Shown here piece after piece: positions 36,411 to 50,900 of a stretch of DNA of 64,000 bases. Position 1 is the first letter of the stretch. Every line of letters begins with the position of its first letter. The stretch is from Takakia lepidozioides. Taxonomy: Eukaryota; Streptophyta; Takakiopsida; Takakiales; Takakiaceae. The DNA lies in contig CM060731.1 of assembly GCA_030704615.1 (NCBI GenBank), positions 17,050,001 to 17,114,000 on the forward strand, given 5' to 3'. The notes beneath the pieces were generated by a model. That model was not told the origin of the DNA, did not search any database, and saw only the letters and a list, made by a program, of their open reading frames with translations. Position numbers and translations under genes: made by a program.

Positions 36411-37690
36411 ACATTCCCCAGCAGTCACCAAGGGGAGCTATCACAGACACTAGATCCACCGACAGATCCAATTTGCAGATGAACTCAGGGATTGTGCTTG
36501 CTAAATTGAACTGAGTCCCAATCTAGGAGGTATGCCTCATCAGGGCCCGCTTCCTCTAAAAGTTATTTTCTTTCATCTCTGAATCCACGGCCTCAGCCCC
36601 TTTTTCTTAGAAAAAGCTATAGACTGTGCTGGTACTAATGCCCAGTACATACATGATGATACAGCCATTTGACATAGGGAGCTATGTACCTCACTCTGGT
36701 GGCCCCCGCCCTCCCACTTTATTCTCTCTTCAATCCCTCACTCCACTGCTGAGTGGACCTCTGCACTCATGTCTCTAGCACCACATGTTTGTACAGTGTA
36801 AAGCACCTTCCCAGGATCCTCCACAGTCCGATGAGGACCCGTCGGAAGGCGGGAGCCCCTAGGGAAGGTCCCAACATCTTGGAACCCAACTGATGTTTAC
36901 TTTTTCTTCATTGAAACTTGCCATGGAACACTGTTATGTTCAATCTCTTGCAACCTGCTGCTCCATCTCCTGCCCAGGGCAACTGTTCCTTTTGTAAGAA
37001 GACAGCATAAAGATTAGCCTTTTTACTTGCAGTTAGGTGTTGTGGGCTCTATGTAAATTGCAAGGAATGATAGTGGAATTGGCAAGAGCTGCCATTTGTT
37101 TATCACACTGTCAGCAACAACCCACCACAAAACCATTGCTTGTCTGAAAATTTCACAAGGTGTACCAGAACAGAGCTCACACATAGCCCCACTTTTGTGG
37201 TCTTGTATGTGAGTTCACTGGTTGTTCGATGGGCATGAGTATGCAACATTCTGTGATGAGGGAGAGGTGTGTGTAGGTAAGTTGATGGTGTAGCTGAGGA
37301 GAAGGCACGGAAGGGATTGGGATGGTCGGCGAGGTTGGGGGAACATACCGGGAGCCCGTGAAGCGGCATTTTTGGTGCGAGCAACTACCCATGGCGGGCT
37401 TTTCCAGGAATCCAGCATCCGCTTCAAGGACAATGGCAGAGACAATTTCTCTGGACGGAGAGGGATGGGGCCCATGGGGGGAGTTGGGTTCCGTGGTCGG
37501 AGAGGGGATGGTGGTGGTCCCTCTCACCTGTCCTGGTCCCGGTGTGTCAGAACACGTGCTATATTCAATCATAACAGAATTTATGAGCTCTCTCTCTCCC
37601 TCTCTCTCCCTGCAACCGATAGGTATTGTGCAGCTCTCAAGAGACACACAGCAATAGTCAATAACACGTGGGTCTTGAAGCTGTTTGCTT
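36411..37690. other. GLR upstream region
   Basis: No gene recognised. A CT-rich stretch (CTCTCTCTCCCTCTCTCTCC, about 37588-37608) lies roughly 300 bp upstream of the GLR start codon. The open frames here overlap on both strands and show no domain. Confidence 0.35.
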
Positions 37691-37697
37691 TTCGGAG

Positions 37698-37714
37698 TCT
37701 ATATAGTATATATG
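37698..37714 (+). promoter_or_regulatory. Candidate TATA element of the GLR gene
   Basis: TCTATATAGTATATATG lies about 185 bp upstream of the GLR start codon at 37898, a usual distance allowing for a 5' leader. The assignment rests only on sequence and position. Confidence 0.4.
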
Positions 37715-37897
37715 CCAGCTATGGGCAGTTCGTCATAACATTCTGTCGGAGTGGATTGAGTTGTGCTGCACACAGCTTCTCTCCCTCAGCTTGGAGTTGT
37801 CTTTCTTCAGGTGCTTTAGGCATTATCGTATCTTTCCTCATGCTCACACCTCCTGTAGCATTAGATCATGTGCATTTGATTCATCCTATTCAATTCA

Positions 37898-40800
37898 ATG
37901 ATGGGGGAGCCATGGCGTACATGGCATCCTTGGATGCTGCAGCTGGTGGTGGTGTCGTGTCTGTGCTGCGCTCTCAAGTTACCGTGTGCGAATGCTGCAA
38001 ATCAGTCTACTCCTACATCGCTGGGCATTGGAGCGCTATTGGCTTTTAACTCCACTATTGGCAGAGCTGCCAAGGCTGCCTTGGAGCTCGCTGTGCAGGA
38101 TGTGAACGCTGCAAAATTGCTGCCGAACACACAGCTCGTGTTGCAACTTTCGAATACCAACTGCAGTGCTTTCCAGGGTGCTGCTGCTGGTATTCTCTTT
38201 CACCTCCACTCCTTCCATACCAGCATCCTGCGTCAACACAGCAGTCGGGACAACGACAGTTCCAGCTTGGTCTCAGCTGAAAAATCATATTCCACAACAT
38301 GTGAATTGGAAATCTGTGCTGCTAGCAGTGTCTGAAATAGACGGGAATTGCGGCGCGAATCCCATTGTTCCAGCGACTGTGGCAACTAACAAGTAGTTTT
38401 TTACAGATAATCGTTGGTTCTACAGCTACAGCAGCTCAATTATTTCGGATTCCTTGAATGAGTGGACGTGTACTTAAAGCGCCTCTACTTACCGAAGTCT
38501 CTGCTTGGCCCGTTAAAAACGATAGCCATTCAGCACTATCTGTACCGGATTTGTCTAGCCCCTCTACCTCGGCCAGCCAGCCCGCGCGCTAGCTTTGTTC
38601 ACCAGTTTGCCTCTAAATTTCAGTTCACATGGCTCCATTCGTTTCATACATATACTACATCGCATTACATGTACCATCTTCAGGTCAAGGCTGTTCACAT
38701 AAATTATGCAAGAGTCCGAATCGCAACATAGGGGCAAACCGCGCCAACTGTTCCCTTCTGTTGTTTCTATTCCAGGCAGAAAGGAAGGGTTTATGCTTCG
38801 GCAGACTGGAATGATGAGAATTCATTGCCTTTACTGGAGGTGGGCATATGAAGCCCCGCAATCACTGAGCCACACCTGTCCTGAATGAACCTGTTCCTTG
38901 TGTGCATAGACTCCAGCAGGGCCCCCTATTTAGTAGGTCCACGTTGAACCTTGCCGGATTGTTCTTATTAGAGCTGAGAGTAGGTCATGCCCAAGCACCT
39001 TCAGACTGAGAGCTAAAAATTTGCAGCTGGTTGTCGGGGCCAGTGCTTGGACCACCACCTGGTGAAAGGAGTGTTCACTACAGAGTCCCCAGGCAGCTCC
39101 CACTGAACTTGGTTTGTTAATGACAGGGCTGATCACAAAAAGACCTTTGTGGGTTTGGTTGGTCGTAGCCATGGAAAGGTCTCCAGATCTTTTGTGTGCA
39201 GAACTAGTGCCCAGTGGCAGTTTTGTCAATTTCTGAATTTGATCATGTTTTTCCTTGGATTGGAGTGCAAGAAGAAGAGTGAGAGTCACTGAAACACATA
39301 CGTATACATGCCTGAACAATAAGGTCCTTCAATGGAGTAAGGGATACAGACAGACTGAAAAGCATATGGATGGGGGGAGAGGGGATGTGGTGGGAACAGT
39401 GGATGTCCATTGGAGATGACACTAACAGCAGTAAGAACTAAGAAATCAAGATGAAAGCACATGATTCATGATTCACACGACTCCTGCAGCACAGGCAACA
39501 GGCTGTACAGACGACGGGTTTGGATTTGCAGGTGTGGAAGCATATTCCAGTGGAAAGCTTGACGTAGGGTCTGGCTAATGAATGCAATATCTGTGTTGAC
39601 ACAGCCATGAACCTGCTCAAGACGGAGGTAATTGCCATAGCCGGGCCACAGACATCCAAGGTGTCTCACTTCGTGTCACACATGGGGACTGCCACAAGTG
39701 TCCCTCTGGTCTCATTCTCTGCAACCGATCCTTCGCTGTCTGAAGACCAGTATCCTTACTTTGTGCGCATGACACACAGTGATGCTGTGCAAATGGCTGC
39801 CATCGCAGGTAGATTTACACCTTCACTCTTTTCCTATGTAGCTACCTTGGTTGCTCTCATGTTCCAAACGAAATGTTTCACATTTGAAGGGTCAGTATGC
39901 AGTGCATTCAGGCGAGCTTCCAGATGACTGCTGCACAATGGTGCCTGGCTTGTCAAGGCTGTATTTCCGCTGTAGCTTGTAGCAGGGCATCTCCCATACA
40001 TCACAAGATTTACCAAACCTTGATGAGCCTGACACTGGCCCTCTATTGAGATGTACTGATTCTCAGCTTATGGGTTCAAGATGAATCTGTGTTTGTTGTT
40101 TTGTTTCTCTCTTTCCTATTTTGTTCTAGCTTCTTGTTCTTTCTTGTCTTCTTTTCTTTGCTGTTTGTTTCTGGTTCTGAAAGTCCCTCTAACATTAGAC
40201 CAGATCTTCTCAGTACATCTTTTCTGGCTACCTTTAATTGTAACTATGGAGATATCTCAATATTCATAAGGATAGTCTATTGAGATGTACTCCCTATTGC
40301 TTTGGTTTGTTTTCACGCACGACCTTGGCCTTTGCAGGCATTGTGGGCTACTATGGGTGGAGAGAAGTTATCGCAGTTTACACTGATGACGACTTCGGAA
40401 ATAATGGAATTAATTCACTAAGTGATGCTTTGGTCACTGTTGGGGCCACAATTGTTTATAAAGCCCCATTAGATCCTAGTATTGACAAGGATGGTATAGG
40501 AAATATATTGACACAATTGGCACAATTGGAGTCACGAGTGTTTGTGGTGCACATGGAGCCCAATGTAGCCCGAATGCTTTTCACCATGGCCAACTGGCTC
40601 AAAATGATGACTACTGGCTATGTTTGGATTGCTACGGAGGCCATTGCTAGTGTCCTGGACTACATCGAGTCGGACTCCCAGTTTCTACTGGCAACACAGG
40701 GCGTCATAGCAACGCGCAGCTACATCCCTCAGTCACAACAACTGGAAGGCTTCAAGGAGAGGTGGATGCAGCAAAAACATGATGCATCTGTCGGGACTGC

Positions 40801-43800
40801 TGAGATGAATAATGTGTATGGATGGTATGCATATGATACAATATGGGTGATTGCGCATGCCATCAAGGCTTTCCTTGGCCAGGGTGGGGATTTTGCATTT
40901 GTTGCACCCCCTGTCTTTCCAGATGATGCAGGAGGCAAGTCAGAGCTTGCAGAGTTAAAGGTGTTTCAGAAAGGTCCGCTATTTCTGAAAAACATTCTTG
41001 GATCAAATTTCACTGGTATCACTGGGAAAGTCCAGATTGATCAAAGAGGGGATTTTGTGGGCTCTGCTTTTGAAATTGTGAATATGGTGGGCAAGGGGTT
41101 GCGGGTAGTGGGTTATTGGACCAATGAGACCGGGTGCGTGGCGCTGCCCCCAGATGTGAGTGGAACTGGCACATCAGCTTCCACAAAACTTCTGGCACGG
41201 CCCTCAAAATCCTCGGTAAGCTTTTGTGGTACTGAGTAGACTGACAGCTTTTCTCCAAACCATTCTATGACCACTGTGCCAGATATGAAAAAGCCAATTC
41301 GCAGGCTTGCATGTGCTTAAGAGAGCACTAGTGGTGGTAGTAGTAGTAGTTCGATAACAGTTGGAATGAGTATTAAATATGAATGAACAACGGATACTGA
41401 AAGCAGTTGTGGATCAACAACTGAGTCATGTTCTTTTCATATGTATGACCACAGGTGCAAGATGTCATTTGGCCAGGTGGCAGTGCTAGCATTCCACGGG
41501 GATGGGTGGTGCCTAAGGATGGACGGCCTCTTGTCATCGGTGTGCCCAATAAGCTTGGCTATAAGGAATTTGTAAGCACAGCAGTGGATTCAGACAACCA
41601 GACTACCTTTCATGGATTTTGCATTGATGTGTTTGAGAAAGCTCTCGCATTCCTTCCTTACTCTGTCTCCTACAATTTCGTCAAATTTGGCAATGGGAGT
41701 TCCACCCCAAACTACGATGCTCTTGTTGGTCAAGTGTTCAACAAGGTACGCTCCCTCACTCTGCCGTATTATGCAGGGACACCTTTCACATGTAAGCATA
41801 TAATTGTCTGTTAAGAGGGTGAAGAAGCAGAAGAAATGTATGACGTCCATGTAGTCCCAGAGGGCCTATGCAACACAGTGGACAGAGAGAAAGAATGAAT
41901 GTCATGGGGTCCCAAAGGCCCATGGAGCGAAGTAAAAATGACATAAATAGATTCCAAATTCCTAGGAAGGCGAATGTCTTTACGGAGGTAGCTGCCTAGG
42001 CACTACTGGTGCTCAAAGCTGAAGGCCTCAGCCAAAGATTGCGAGCAAGGGAGGGATAGAGGGTGGTTGGGGAGGGCTCGCTCCAGTAGGGGGATTTATT
42101 TGATAAAATAAAAGTGGTTTGGGCCGTCCGACATCGAAAAATCAGCATCTTAATCTTCACCCGGATGCCCACTGTCCATGTAGAAGTTTGTCTCACTCTC
42201 CACTATTGAAAGTATGGTCTGTGGGATACTCCCTCTTGGACCCGTTTGTGAGAGCCACGATGAATGTAACCTGGCAACACATCATGTGAAGAAGGCACAT
42301 GGATTGACAGAAAGACCAGCTCCACCCCTCTAAGCAAGTTGTGATGTTAGGTTATATACTGTGGTATGATGGAGAGGCCTTGAGACTTTCGGCTTTTCTG
42401 TAGGGCTGTGAGAAGGTAGGGGAACAAACTGAGAGCTGTAAGTGAAAGACAATTAAATTGTCTGAACAAGGATATACAGTTTATCTCCAGTCTTTTCTGG
42501 TGTGTCTATTGCTAGTTATATTGGTGGTATGCACAGGAGTTTGACGCGGTAGTGGGAGATGTCACGATTACAACCAAGCGTTCTCTGATTGTGGACTTCA
42601 CCCAGCCATACACGGCATCAGGTCTAGTAGTGGTAGTCCCGTTGAGGCCAGGTGGGTCTGGCCATGCATGGGCTTTCCTGCGGCCCTTTACACCGCTCAT
42701 GTGGTGTACCACAGGTGCCTTCTTCTTCTTCACCGGTCTGGTGATGTGGCTGCTGGAGCACAAGAAAAATCGTGACTTCCGGGGTCGACCCAAGAAGCAA
42801 CTGGTCACTGTTCTCTGGTTTGTGCTCTCTGCTCTGGCAGCAAATGCTTACTGGAACAGCCTAGTATGTGGATAGTCCCTTTGGTTCTCAGCGAAAGTGT
42901 TCCAATTTTCTTAGATTTCTGTGACAATGTACACTCAGTAGCCCAAAGATATATAGATTTCTCTTGAAGCAATTCCTCATGAAAGGATGGTTAAGTGATT
43001 GGATGTAGCATATGGATGTTTGATAACGGAAGAGGACTGGCTTTCCTCTGATGCAGGTTCATCTTCTCGACTCTGTTCTTTTCCCAAAGTAAGGAAACTT
43101 AACCTTGATTGTGCTACGTATTGGGTTGTCCTTCTATATTGCAACACATTTACAGTATCATGTTGTGTGACTTATGATGTGACAAGGGATGATACTGTAA
43201 TGCTCAAGGATGGGTTGACTTTGGTGCTATTAAATATAATTCACTGGGCCCTCCACAGTCTGAGGTTATGCATTGGCAAATTTTTGTGTGAGGGCTGGCA
43301 AAGAGGGTAAATGAATGGTTGAATTTTGAGAATGCACGTTGTCCTTGCACCATGCATCTTACCTGGTTTTATTACAGATTCATCCTCTTCACATTAGGTA
43401 CACATTTATTCTCCATGCTTATGAGTTTACCAAAAGACGTGTGCTGATGCATGGTCAATAATCTTGTTATGTTAGACAATGCCTGTACCTCCACTTGTGC
43501 TTGCTATTCTGCTCGTGGCAATGGCACACTATTCTTCGGTCCAGTTTAGAGGGTTGTGGTCACCTCCTTCACCTTCATGCTGACACAAAAGTGTTGAAAC
43601 TGACAAAACACGTCAACAGGTAAAATACGAGGCAATCTGCATTTTTCCAGTTTTGAATGAGATTTTTGGGGTCACTTTTACAGAGGATTTGCGTATAAGA
43701 CACCGGCTTACTCCCCAAGAAAACCTGATGTGTGGTGTGACTGGTTGACTGGGGAGGGCACAGGGGAGAAGGTGAAGAGCACAATGGGAAGGGCAGTGCT

Positions 43801-45466
43801 GATCATATGGTTGTTTGTGGTACTTATTATCATCAGCAGCTACACAGCCAGTCTGACCTCCTTGCTTACAGTGCAGCAGTTGCTTCCTACCATTCAGGGC
43901 ATCTCCAGTTTGCTATCGAGTAATGTTCGAATTGGTTATCAGACAGGCTCATTTGTAAGGGATTACTTGATGCAACTCAATGTAGCTGAAGAGAGGCTTG
44001 TACCGCTCGACACCCTGGCTAGTTATGCTCAGGCGTTGCGCAAGGGTTCTGCCAGGGGAGGTGTAGGTGCCATTGTGGATGAACTTCCCTATGTACAGTT
44101 GTTTCTGTCTTCCGAATGTGACTTCACAATCGCGGGTCAAGAGTTTACTAAAAGTGGGTGGGGCTTTGTATGTGACACTCTCACCTACTTATCCAGTACA
44201 GTCACTGCCTATGGAAATTCACAGTGCCAATGCTAGAGTTTTCAAACATGTGGTACAATACTGTTCATTTGCAGGTAGAATAAGCCCTGAAATTCTGCAT
44301 ATCCACACATAATGCTCTGTCCTCATGGCTGTTTTGAGGATTGTGGCTTGCAATGGGTGCCCTCCATAGTGCTCTGCAATGCCACATTTGACTCACCACC
44401 AGAGGCCAATTTGAGTAAAACTATAACCTCTCTCTTTGTGGTCAGTGCAAAATGATAATATTGTGTGGTCAATATCTGTAAATGTAATAATCTCTCCTTA
44501 ATGGTTGGTGCAAAATGATAACATGTTGAGCACCCGTTTAGGAATTGTGAATGCTTCATTAAAATTTTATCAGGAACATGCTTAGAGCTATTATGAGTCT
44601 ATAAATCGTTCTAAATGGCTGTTGGCTTCTTTGCAGGCCTTTCCTAAGGGGTCACTGTTAGCCATAGATTTTTCGACAGCAATCTTAACACTTGCTGAAA
44701 ATGGAGAGCTGCAGCGCATTCACGACTTGTGGCTGAGTGGGCAAGACTGCAGTACCTCCGTGGTGACAACCTCCAATCAGCTGGGCCTTAGCACTTTCTG
44801 GGGTCTTTTTCTCATAACAGGGGTTGCATCTGTGCTGTGCTGCATTGCATATTGCGTGCGCATGATTTTGCAGCACCGGCAGACGTATCGTGCTGACTTT
44901 GAGTCAGAGGTATGCTTCACAATACTCTTATCAGTTCTGTTAGTGTATGCTGTACTTTGAAACAGAAGGAAACAGTTGTGATGCTGCTTTTGGCTATTAT
45001 ATTCAAATGGTTAGGCTGGCCTCTGATGCAAAGCCCCTTTTCTAGAAATGGGTGCTGGTATTGAAGCAGCAACTCCATGCTGGTCCTAACAGGCAGACCT
45101 TCTAGGATTGCTGCTTTTGGTGAGATGGTCTGCCTTTTCTTGACAATCCATATTGTGCAACCCTGGTTGCAGGGGGAAATGTCAAGAGTTTCTCGAGGCA
45201 CCAGTTTTTTGCGGTCCTTGGTCACATATATCGAAGAAGAGGAAGTGGAGTCATCCCAAAGGCCTTCAAAACGGAGAGGGAAACAAGGAAGTTTGAGGAA
45301 GGATAGATCACCAGAGGTTGGTGACGCCTCAACCCGTTCAGAAGCTCCCACAAATGGAGTGATGCAGGTTTCTCTAGAACCTCCAGTGTCAGCATTTGAA
45401 GTTGGGTCGCCAAGAAAGTTGCCCTCAGTTGCCGTTTCTGAACCAACAGTTGACCAGGGCTTGTAA
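37898..45466 (+). CDS. GLR: Plant glutamate receptor-like channel (GLR), 9 exons, 1024 aa
   Basis: Ligand-gated cation channel of the plant GLR family, expected in the plasma membrane and linked to amino-acid-triggered calcium entry. Exons: 37898-38189, 39605-39808, 40338-41215, 41455-41745, 42537-42863, 43052-43083 (inferred micro-exon), 43684-44167, 44637-44909, 45173-45466; total 3075 nt. A signal peptide (about 1-34) precedes the LIVBP-like N-terminal domain (about 40-440; [41 protein letters not shown]). The ligand-binding lobe S1 ends [17 protein letters not shown]1 is about 606-628, the pore region about 645-660 ([10 protein letters not shown]), M3 about 711-733 with [10 protein letters not shown]2 includes [13 protein letters not shown] and [11 protein letters not shown], and M4 is about 887-912. 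A Ser/Arg-rich cytosolic tail follows. The segment between pore and M3 is unusually long and its splicing is uncertain. Confidence 0.92.
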
Positions 45467-47909
45467 CCACTAGTGAGTTGAGCTGAGTGAGAAGACGCTG
45501 CCTTGCTTCATATCCTTGCAAAGCAGTGGGAAATCAATGTTCACCTAAATTGCAAGGCCTAAGATCCTTGCACCGGAAGCGTCAGGCAGATTGGCCTTGG
45601 GCATCTCACCTCCTGGTTAACATCCACTTAGACCTGCGCTGGAGTCTATAGTTGACCCAACTGTGACTGGGTTAAGTCATCACCTCTGCTGTAAGTATGC
45701 TGATTGACAGCCTTCCCCCGGGTCACATCTGCACGTTGATTGTGCCTGGAGAAGTAGGACTGTGTGTGAGCAACTGGGAATCAGGAATTCCCAAAATCTA
45801 ATACCATGAAGGTGTCTGAATTTTTACTTAGAATGTGTCCTAGCCTTTGGGCTAAGTCCATTGACGTGTTTGTTGGAGGTATCTAGTCGACCCAGCCACA
45901 AGAGCAGTCACCACTTTGACTCATTTTCCGCTCACTATGCAGTGGCTCGGCATCCCGGGTGACAAGGTCTGCAGGATGACCCTTCCTGTGGGGACAGTAG
46001 ATATCTGAACAAGTGGAATCGGGACTTGCCAGTAGAGACCTGAACACGTTGAAGGTTCCTGTATTGCTATCCTAGACCCTGGGGTAAAGGGATTCATAGT
46101 GGATGCCTTTCTAACATACAAACCCCAAGTCAATCCTTTACCTTTTGTCTTCCAACTACACAGTTGAGCAAACCTGTACCTCGAGCTTTTGGAGATAAAG
46201 AGTTTGACTTTGTGCAAGTTGGACTAGGTAGAACTGCACCTTGTTGCTTGATGGGTGCTGGAGGTGCCTCCATGTCTTGGCTATCTACCTTCTCCCTGTG
46301 AGTTGGTCACCGCAAGTGGCTGTACGTAGGCAAATACCCAGTTCTTTGATTTCAACATCAAGCAGAGCATTGTAATTAATTCTATCCATTATTTAATCTC
46401 TTGTACCTCTGTCTTCTGCTGCTGCTGTGAACTGCTTGCAACAAGGGCGATACTTATACACCATTAACCAGCTTCAACTTGGCAACTCAAGAGGTGTCTT
46501 AAGTATGTTGGTCTTCCTGTTATGGCCAACATGCCTGAAGCAGAGGAGATGAGCTTCTCACTTTTCTTTCAATCACTTGTCATACCTTGTATTTTCTGTC
46601 TTGTGGGCACGGTGGAGTTGCAAGAGACGTTCTTCATGAAGTGCTTATTTCCCAAGTGCCTGCCATCACAGTCAGGGTTATTCAGTCTTCAAGCAATAAA
46701 TCAATCTGCAAAAGTCTCTCACTGGTCAGTAAAACTGCTGCTTCTTTGGCGAAACAAATGTTCAACAAATTCCTTCACCGCTTCTTTGACCGCATCCCCT
46801 GTTGTTGTTTCGGGAATGTGTTCCCAAATCCTCCCCCATGTTCATTTACAGTCAAGCCCGAAAGAAGCACTCTCTTGCATTCATCCCGGAGGCCTATTCA
46901 TTGTAACAGAATCGTCCAACAAATCTGTCACAAGGTTATAACGATATCGGGCTATTCTGATTCTATATGAAGCGGTTAGCGTTTTGAAGTTGGGAGGCAA
47001 ATGGTGGGTAGTAGTTGGCAACTGTGAAATGAGGAGAGTTCGGTGAGTGGTATGAAGAAAAGAGACCTAAGCATTTGAAAGAAAATCAAGGAGTGAGAGA
47101 AGAAGATTGAAGCAAGTCGGCAAAGAAGAAGCTGTTGGTTGTGACAATCAACAAAGGGACTTAGAGCACAGATGCACCCGACACTTGGACGAGGTAGAAG
47201 CATCGCTTTGGTGCTTGCAGTTGGCATCCGCCTCTTCTTTGTCAGGTAAAATTTTGAGAGTTGTAGTCAAGAAATGAATGTTGGTTCTTGGAGCTTGGAA
47301 GTTGGTGCGGAGGAACCATTAGCAGGTAGCTGCTTATTGACATCGTCAGAGGGGGGGCCCTTGTGCCCTGAGAGGCCTTGAATTCGGCGAGGAGAGAATT
47401 TGTGTTGATCTTGTGGCGCTATAAATAGACCGCCAGCTTTTCTTTAGTTTCAACGAAGAGATTACAGACGGTGATGCTTTTAGTCATGGTGGGACTGGGC
47501 ATGTCTCTAGAGAAAATGGTAATCCGCATGCTGGATATGCAAGACCCTGGGATTTTGAGGAGTTGTATCCATGTTTTCTAGGAAACAGTAGGGGGAAGCT
47601 ACGACGGGTTGCTATTGTTGATAACACTGATGCACTGGGCCCACATTTTCCAAAGTGACCCGCAGTACTCCTAAGAAATAGGTTCTTCTGTATTCTCTTC
47701 TGGGAGTTGCCTACAGGTAAGGTTGGTTTGTTGTATATCCCTGGGACCTATATTTGGGGCTTTCCTGGGCCCGTGCTCTTCCTTCTGTTATACACTTTCT
47801 CACATTGCTTGTGGGGGCATTGACATAGTACCTTCCATCCTTGTCTTTCATACGCCCACCTCACGCTTCCTTCTGATGGTCAATTGATACTAGGTAGTTG
47901 CTCGCAGCA
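45467..47909. other. GLR 3' flank and Acinus 5' region
   Basis: Contains the 3' untranslated end of GLR and the presumed promoter and leader of the Acinus gene. Two overlapping plus-strand open frames at 46522-46970 show no known domain. CTCGCAG just before the Acinus ATG could be an acceptor of a leader intron. Confidence 0.4.
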
Positions 47910-50900
47910 ATGTCGACTCCCATGGCAGCCCTGGGGAACAGAACTCCAGAGCAGTTGAAGGTGGCTGAACTGAGGGAGGAGCTGAAGAAACGGGGTGTTC
48001 AAATTAAGGGTTTGAAAAAAGACCTAGTGGATCGGCTGGAAGAAGTACTTCGCCAAGAAGAAGAAGAACAAATTGCTTTGGAGGCTGCCACATCTGAGGG
48101 TGCTCCTGCATCATCTGAACTTGGGGAGCCCGAGCTCAAATCTCTGGTGCCAGAAAATAAGCTTGAGGAGCCAGAGACAGTATCCAACTCCACGGTACTT
48201 CCTGAGAGCCTACATGATGATAGCATTGTCAGGACGCTTTTTATGTCGGAGGGCAATGGAGAATCTGAGGCTGATCTCAAGCTGGCCAATCCTGCTCTCA
48301 AACACAGGATGGAGGCAGATCCAGAGACTGATGATCAGTCGAACAATGGGAATGGCTTGTCTGAGTTCCATGATAAACCTGGGGTTCAGGACATCCCCAA
48401 ACAGGAACTGGAGCCTGGGGTGGTTCCAGGTCTGGATTCTGGGGAGGTCAAGTCTGTTGAACCTGCACAGGAACCAATCTCCCAGTTTGAGTCATTGTCT
48501 GAACCTGTTTCCTCGCCTGCTATCACTTCAGAAATCAAAGTTACCCCTGTCGAGCTGCCAGAACTTGAGGTAATTCCAGCATCAGTTAATTTAGGTCTTG
48601 AGGAGAGGATAGATGAAGACGGGGATCTACCCCTTAAAGTCGAAGAAAGTCCCTCTGCTGTAGTGGAAACTGGAACTGGACAAGATGAGGTTATGGAATG
48701 TTTGAAGCGAGATGTGAGCAAAGTTCACGAGGAGGAAGGGTTAATAAACGAGATTGAATGTGAAGAGGAAAAGGTGCTAATCGAAATTGAACCTATGGTG
48801 GAAGAAACGGCCAAGTTAGATGCCCCTAGAGAGGGGCCTGTCAAAAGCAAGCCTATGGTGGAAGATAGGGTCAAGGAAGAAGTTCCAACGGAAGGACCGG
48901 GGGAAAGTGAACCTGTGGTGGAAGAGAGTGTCGTGGAAGACATCCCAATAGAGGGGCCAACGGAAATCAAACCTGCCAAGGCAGATACCCCAATGGAGGG
49001 GGAGAGAAGGGAAGAAGTAATGGACGTTGTGATGGATCCTCTGGATGTTGAGGAGTGGAAGGTCAAAGCCATACAGCCCATGGAGCTCGATGCCGACCTA
49101 TTGGCTGGGTCAAAAAGGAAAGATGCAGGTGCATTGTCTCAAACTTTTCTCTCCAGATCTGTGTGGTTGTTTTTGCTTAGGCTGTTAGTTTTTCAACCAT
49201 GGAAAATATAGCAGATGCCCAAGAAGATATCAGTGACGTAAAATGCTTACAAGATATTAAGGATGTGTAAGAAAATTAAGTGTTACTAGATGTTGGTGCT
49301 ACAAGGATAGTTGAAGAGTGTGGGGATTTGTGAACAAGGTCCAGATATAACTCCTTTGGTAACGTTTCACCTCACCGACTTAGAGTTGTGCTTTTTGACA
49401 AAACATTTTGATAAGAAATGTTGAATTTTCTGTGAGATGCTGATGTGTATGTAGTTATCATCAGAGAGAGATGTACTCATAAGACTTTGTTTGCCGTAGC
49501 CTTGTGGCCATAGACCCCACACTGAGTTTGGGTGAAACAAAAGGGACCAGAAACTACCTTTGTGAGAAGCTCACTCCGGTAGTATGAGTTACCTTGATAC
49601 AAAAAATTAGTTTGGGCTTTCCAAATTACTCTAGGAAGCCCTTCCCACAAGCATCAATCTGCTGTGTGTGAGCAGCTCAAAATTTAGACCCCCCAACAGG
49701 GCGGTAAGGGCTTTAGGCTCAGCCTCAAGATTTGAAAGTTGGTGAACAGAGGAGCCGAGACAATGTTCTTGATTGTTCTGAAGAGGGTCACTCTCTGGTG
49801 AGAATATCCCGGACAATGTATCAGACAATGGATATTGTCTTCAGGTTGCCTGCACATCGGACAATTACAATCTCCTCTTCCTCTCTGCGTCTGTTTATGG
49901 TTCAAAGGTACCCGCCCTGAGTTTAAATTTCAGTCTAGTGCCAAGGGTAGGTAGGCCCTTGAGATCATCCTTAAGGACCTTGCCCATGTCACAGATTGGA
50001 AACGAGTTCAGGGAAGTTTTATGCCTAACTTAATTGTCATTGGACAGTCTTTGTGCATGAGACATGGCTTTGGACACAACCCCCTCCAGATCAGCTTCAT
50101 CCAGTAGGGTCAATTCATCAGGACTGATATTCAGATATTTAAGATCTGGCTTGTTTAACAGGACAGTCTTGCTTCCAAGAAATAGATTCGATTATCTTAG
50201 GGTATCTGGTATTAGGCATGCGATTCAACTGACCCCACCATCTGACCTTGAATTCATAACGTCGAGAGCTTAAGGGAGGTATGCCAAACTCACCCCGAAC
50301 AGCCATATCAGCGTTCTAGAACAAGCCGACAAGCTTTTTTTGAGCACTGTGGCCTGAATGGATTCTACGACTTTCGCATGGATGGAGTTGTTGACCCACA
50401 CAACAGATGTGTACTCAAATGCCAGCTGTGTAACATTACAAAGCTTGGTCCTTTTAACTACAGTGTTGAGTCCTCTGCAGTGGAAAAATTTAGTGAGACC
50501 CAAAGCTTCGCGTTTAGCTGATCAAATCACTCTTTGTATATGCGCATCCCAGTTACAGTTGGAGGAAAACTCAACACCAAGATAAAGTGTAGGAAGGGAG
50601 TACTGGAATCTCTTCGTCACCCCATTTGCATTTGAGATCCCCTCCTCCCTCCCCACAGTCGTTGAATGCCACCACTGCACATTTACTAACATTAGCTTGT
50701 AGCCTCCACAGGTCAAAGAACCTCTTCGCAGAATCAATCAGCTCCTGGAGATTGGATGGGGTATGTGAAGTCATTTGCTAACACAAGAGCTGGTATGGTG
50801 GCATCACCCACCTTTAGCCCAAACCCCTCACTTTCCACGTCTTCAAGAAGCTGATCAATGAAAACATTGAAGAGCAGCGGGGAAAGGGTACAACCTTGTG

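Noticed and set aside
46522..46970. Two overlapping plus-strand open frames (about 130 codons each)
   Set aside because: No recognisable domain, no splice context linking them to GLR or Acinus, and both frames are open over the same stretch, suggesting composition and not coding.
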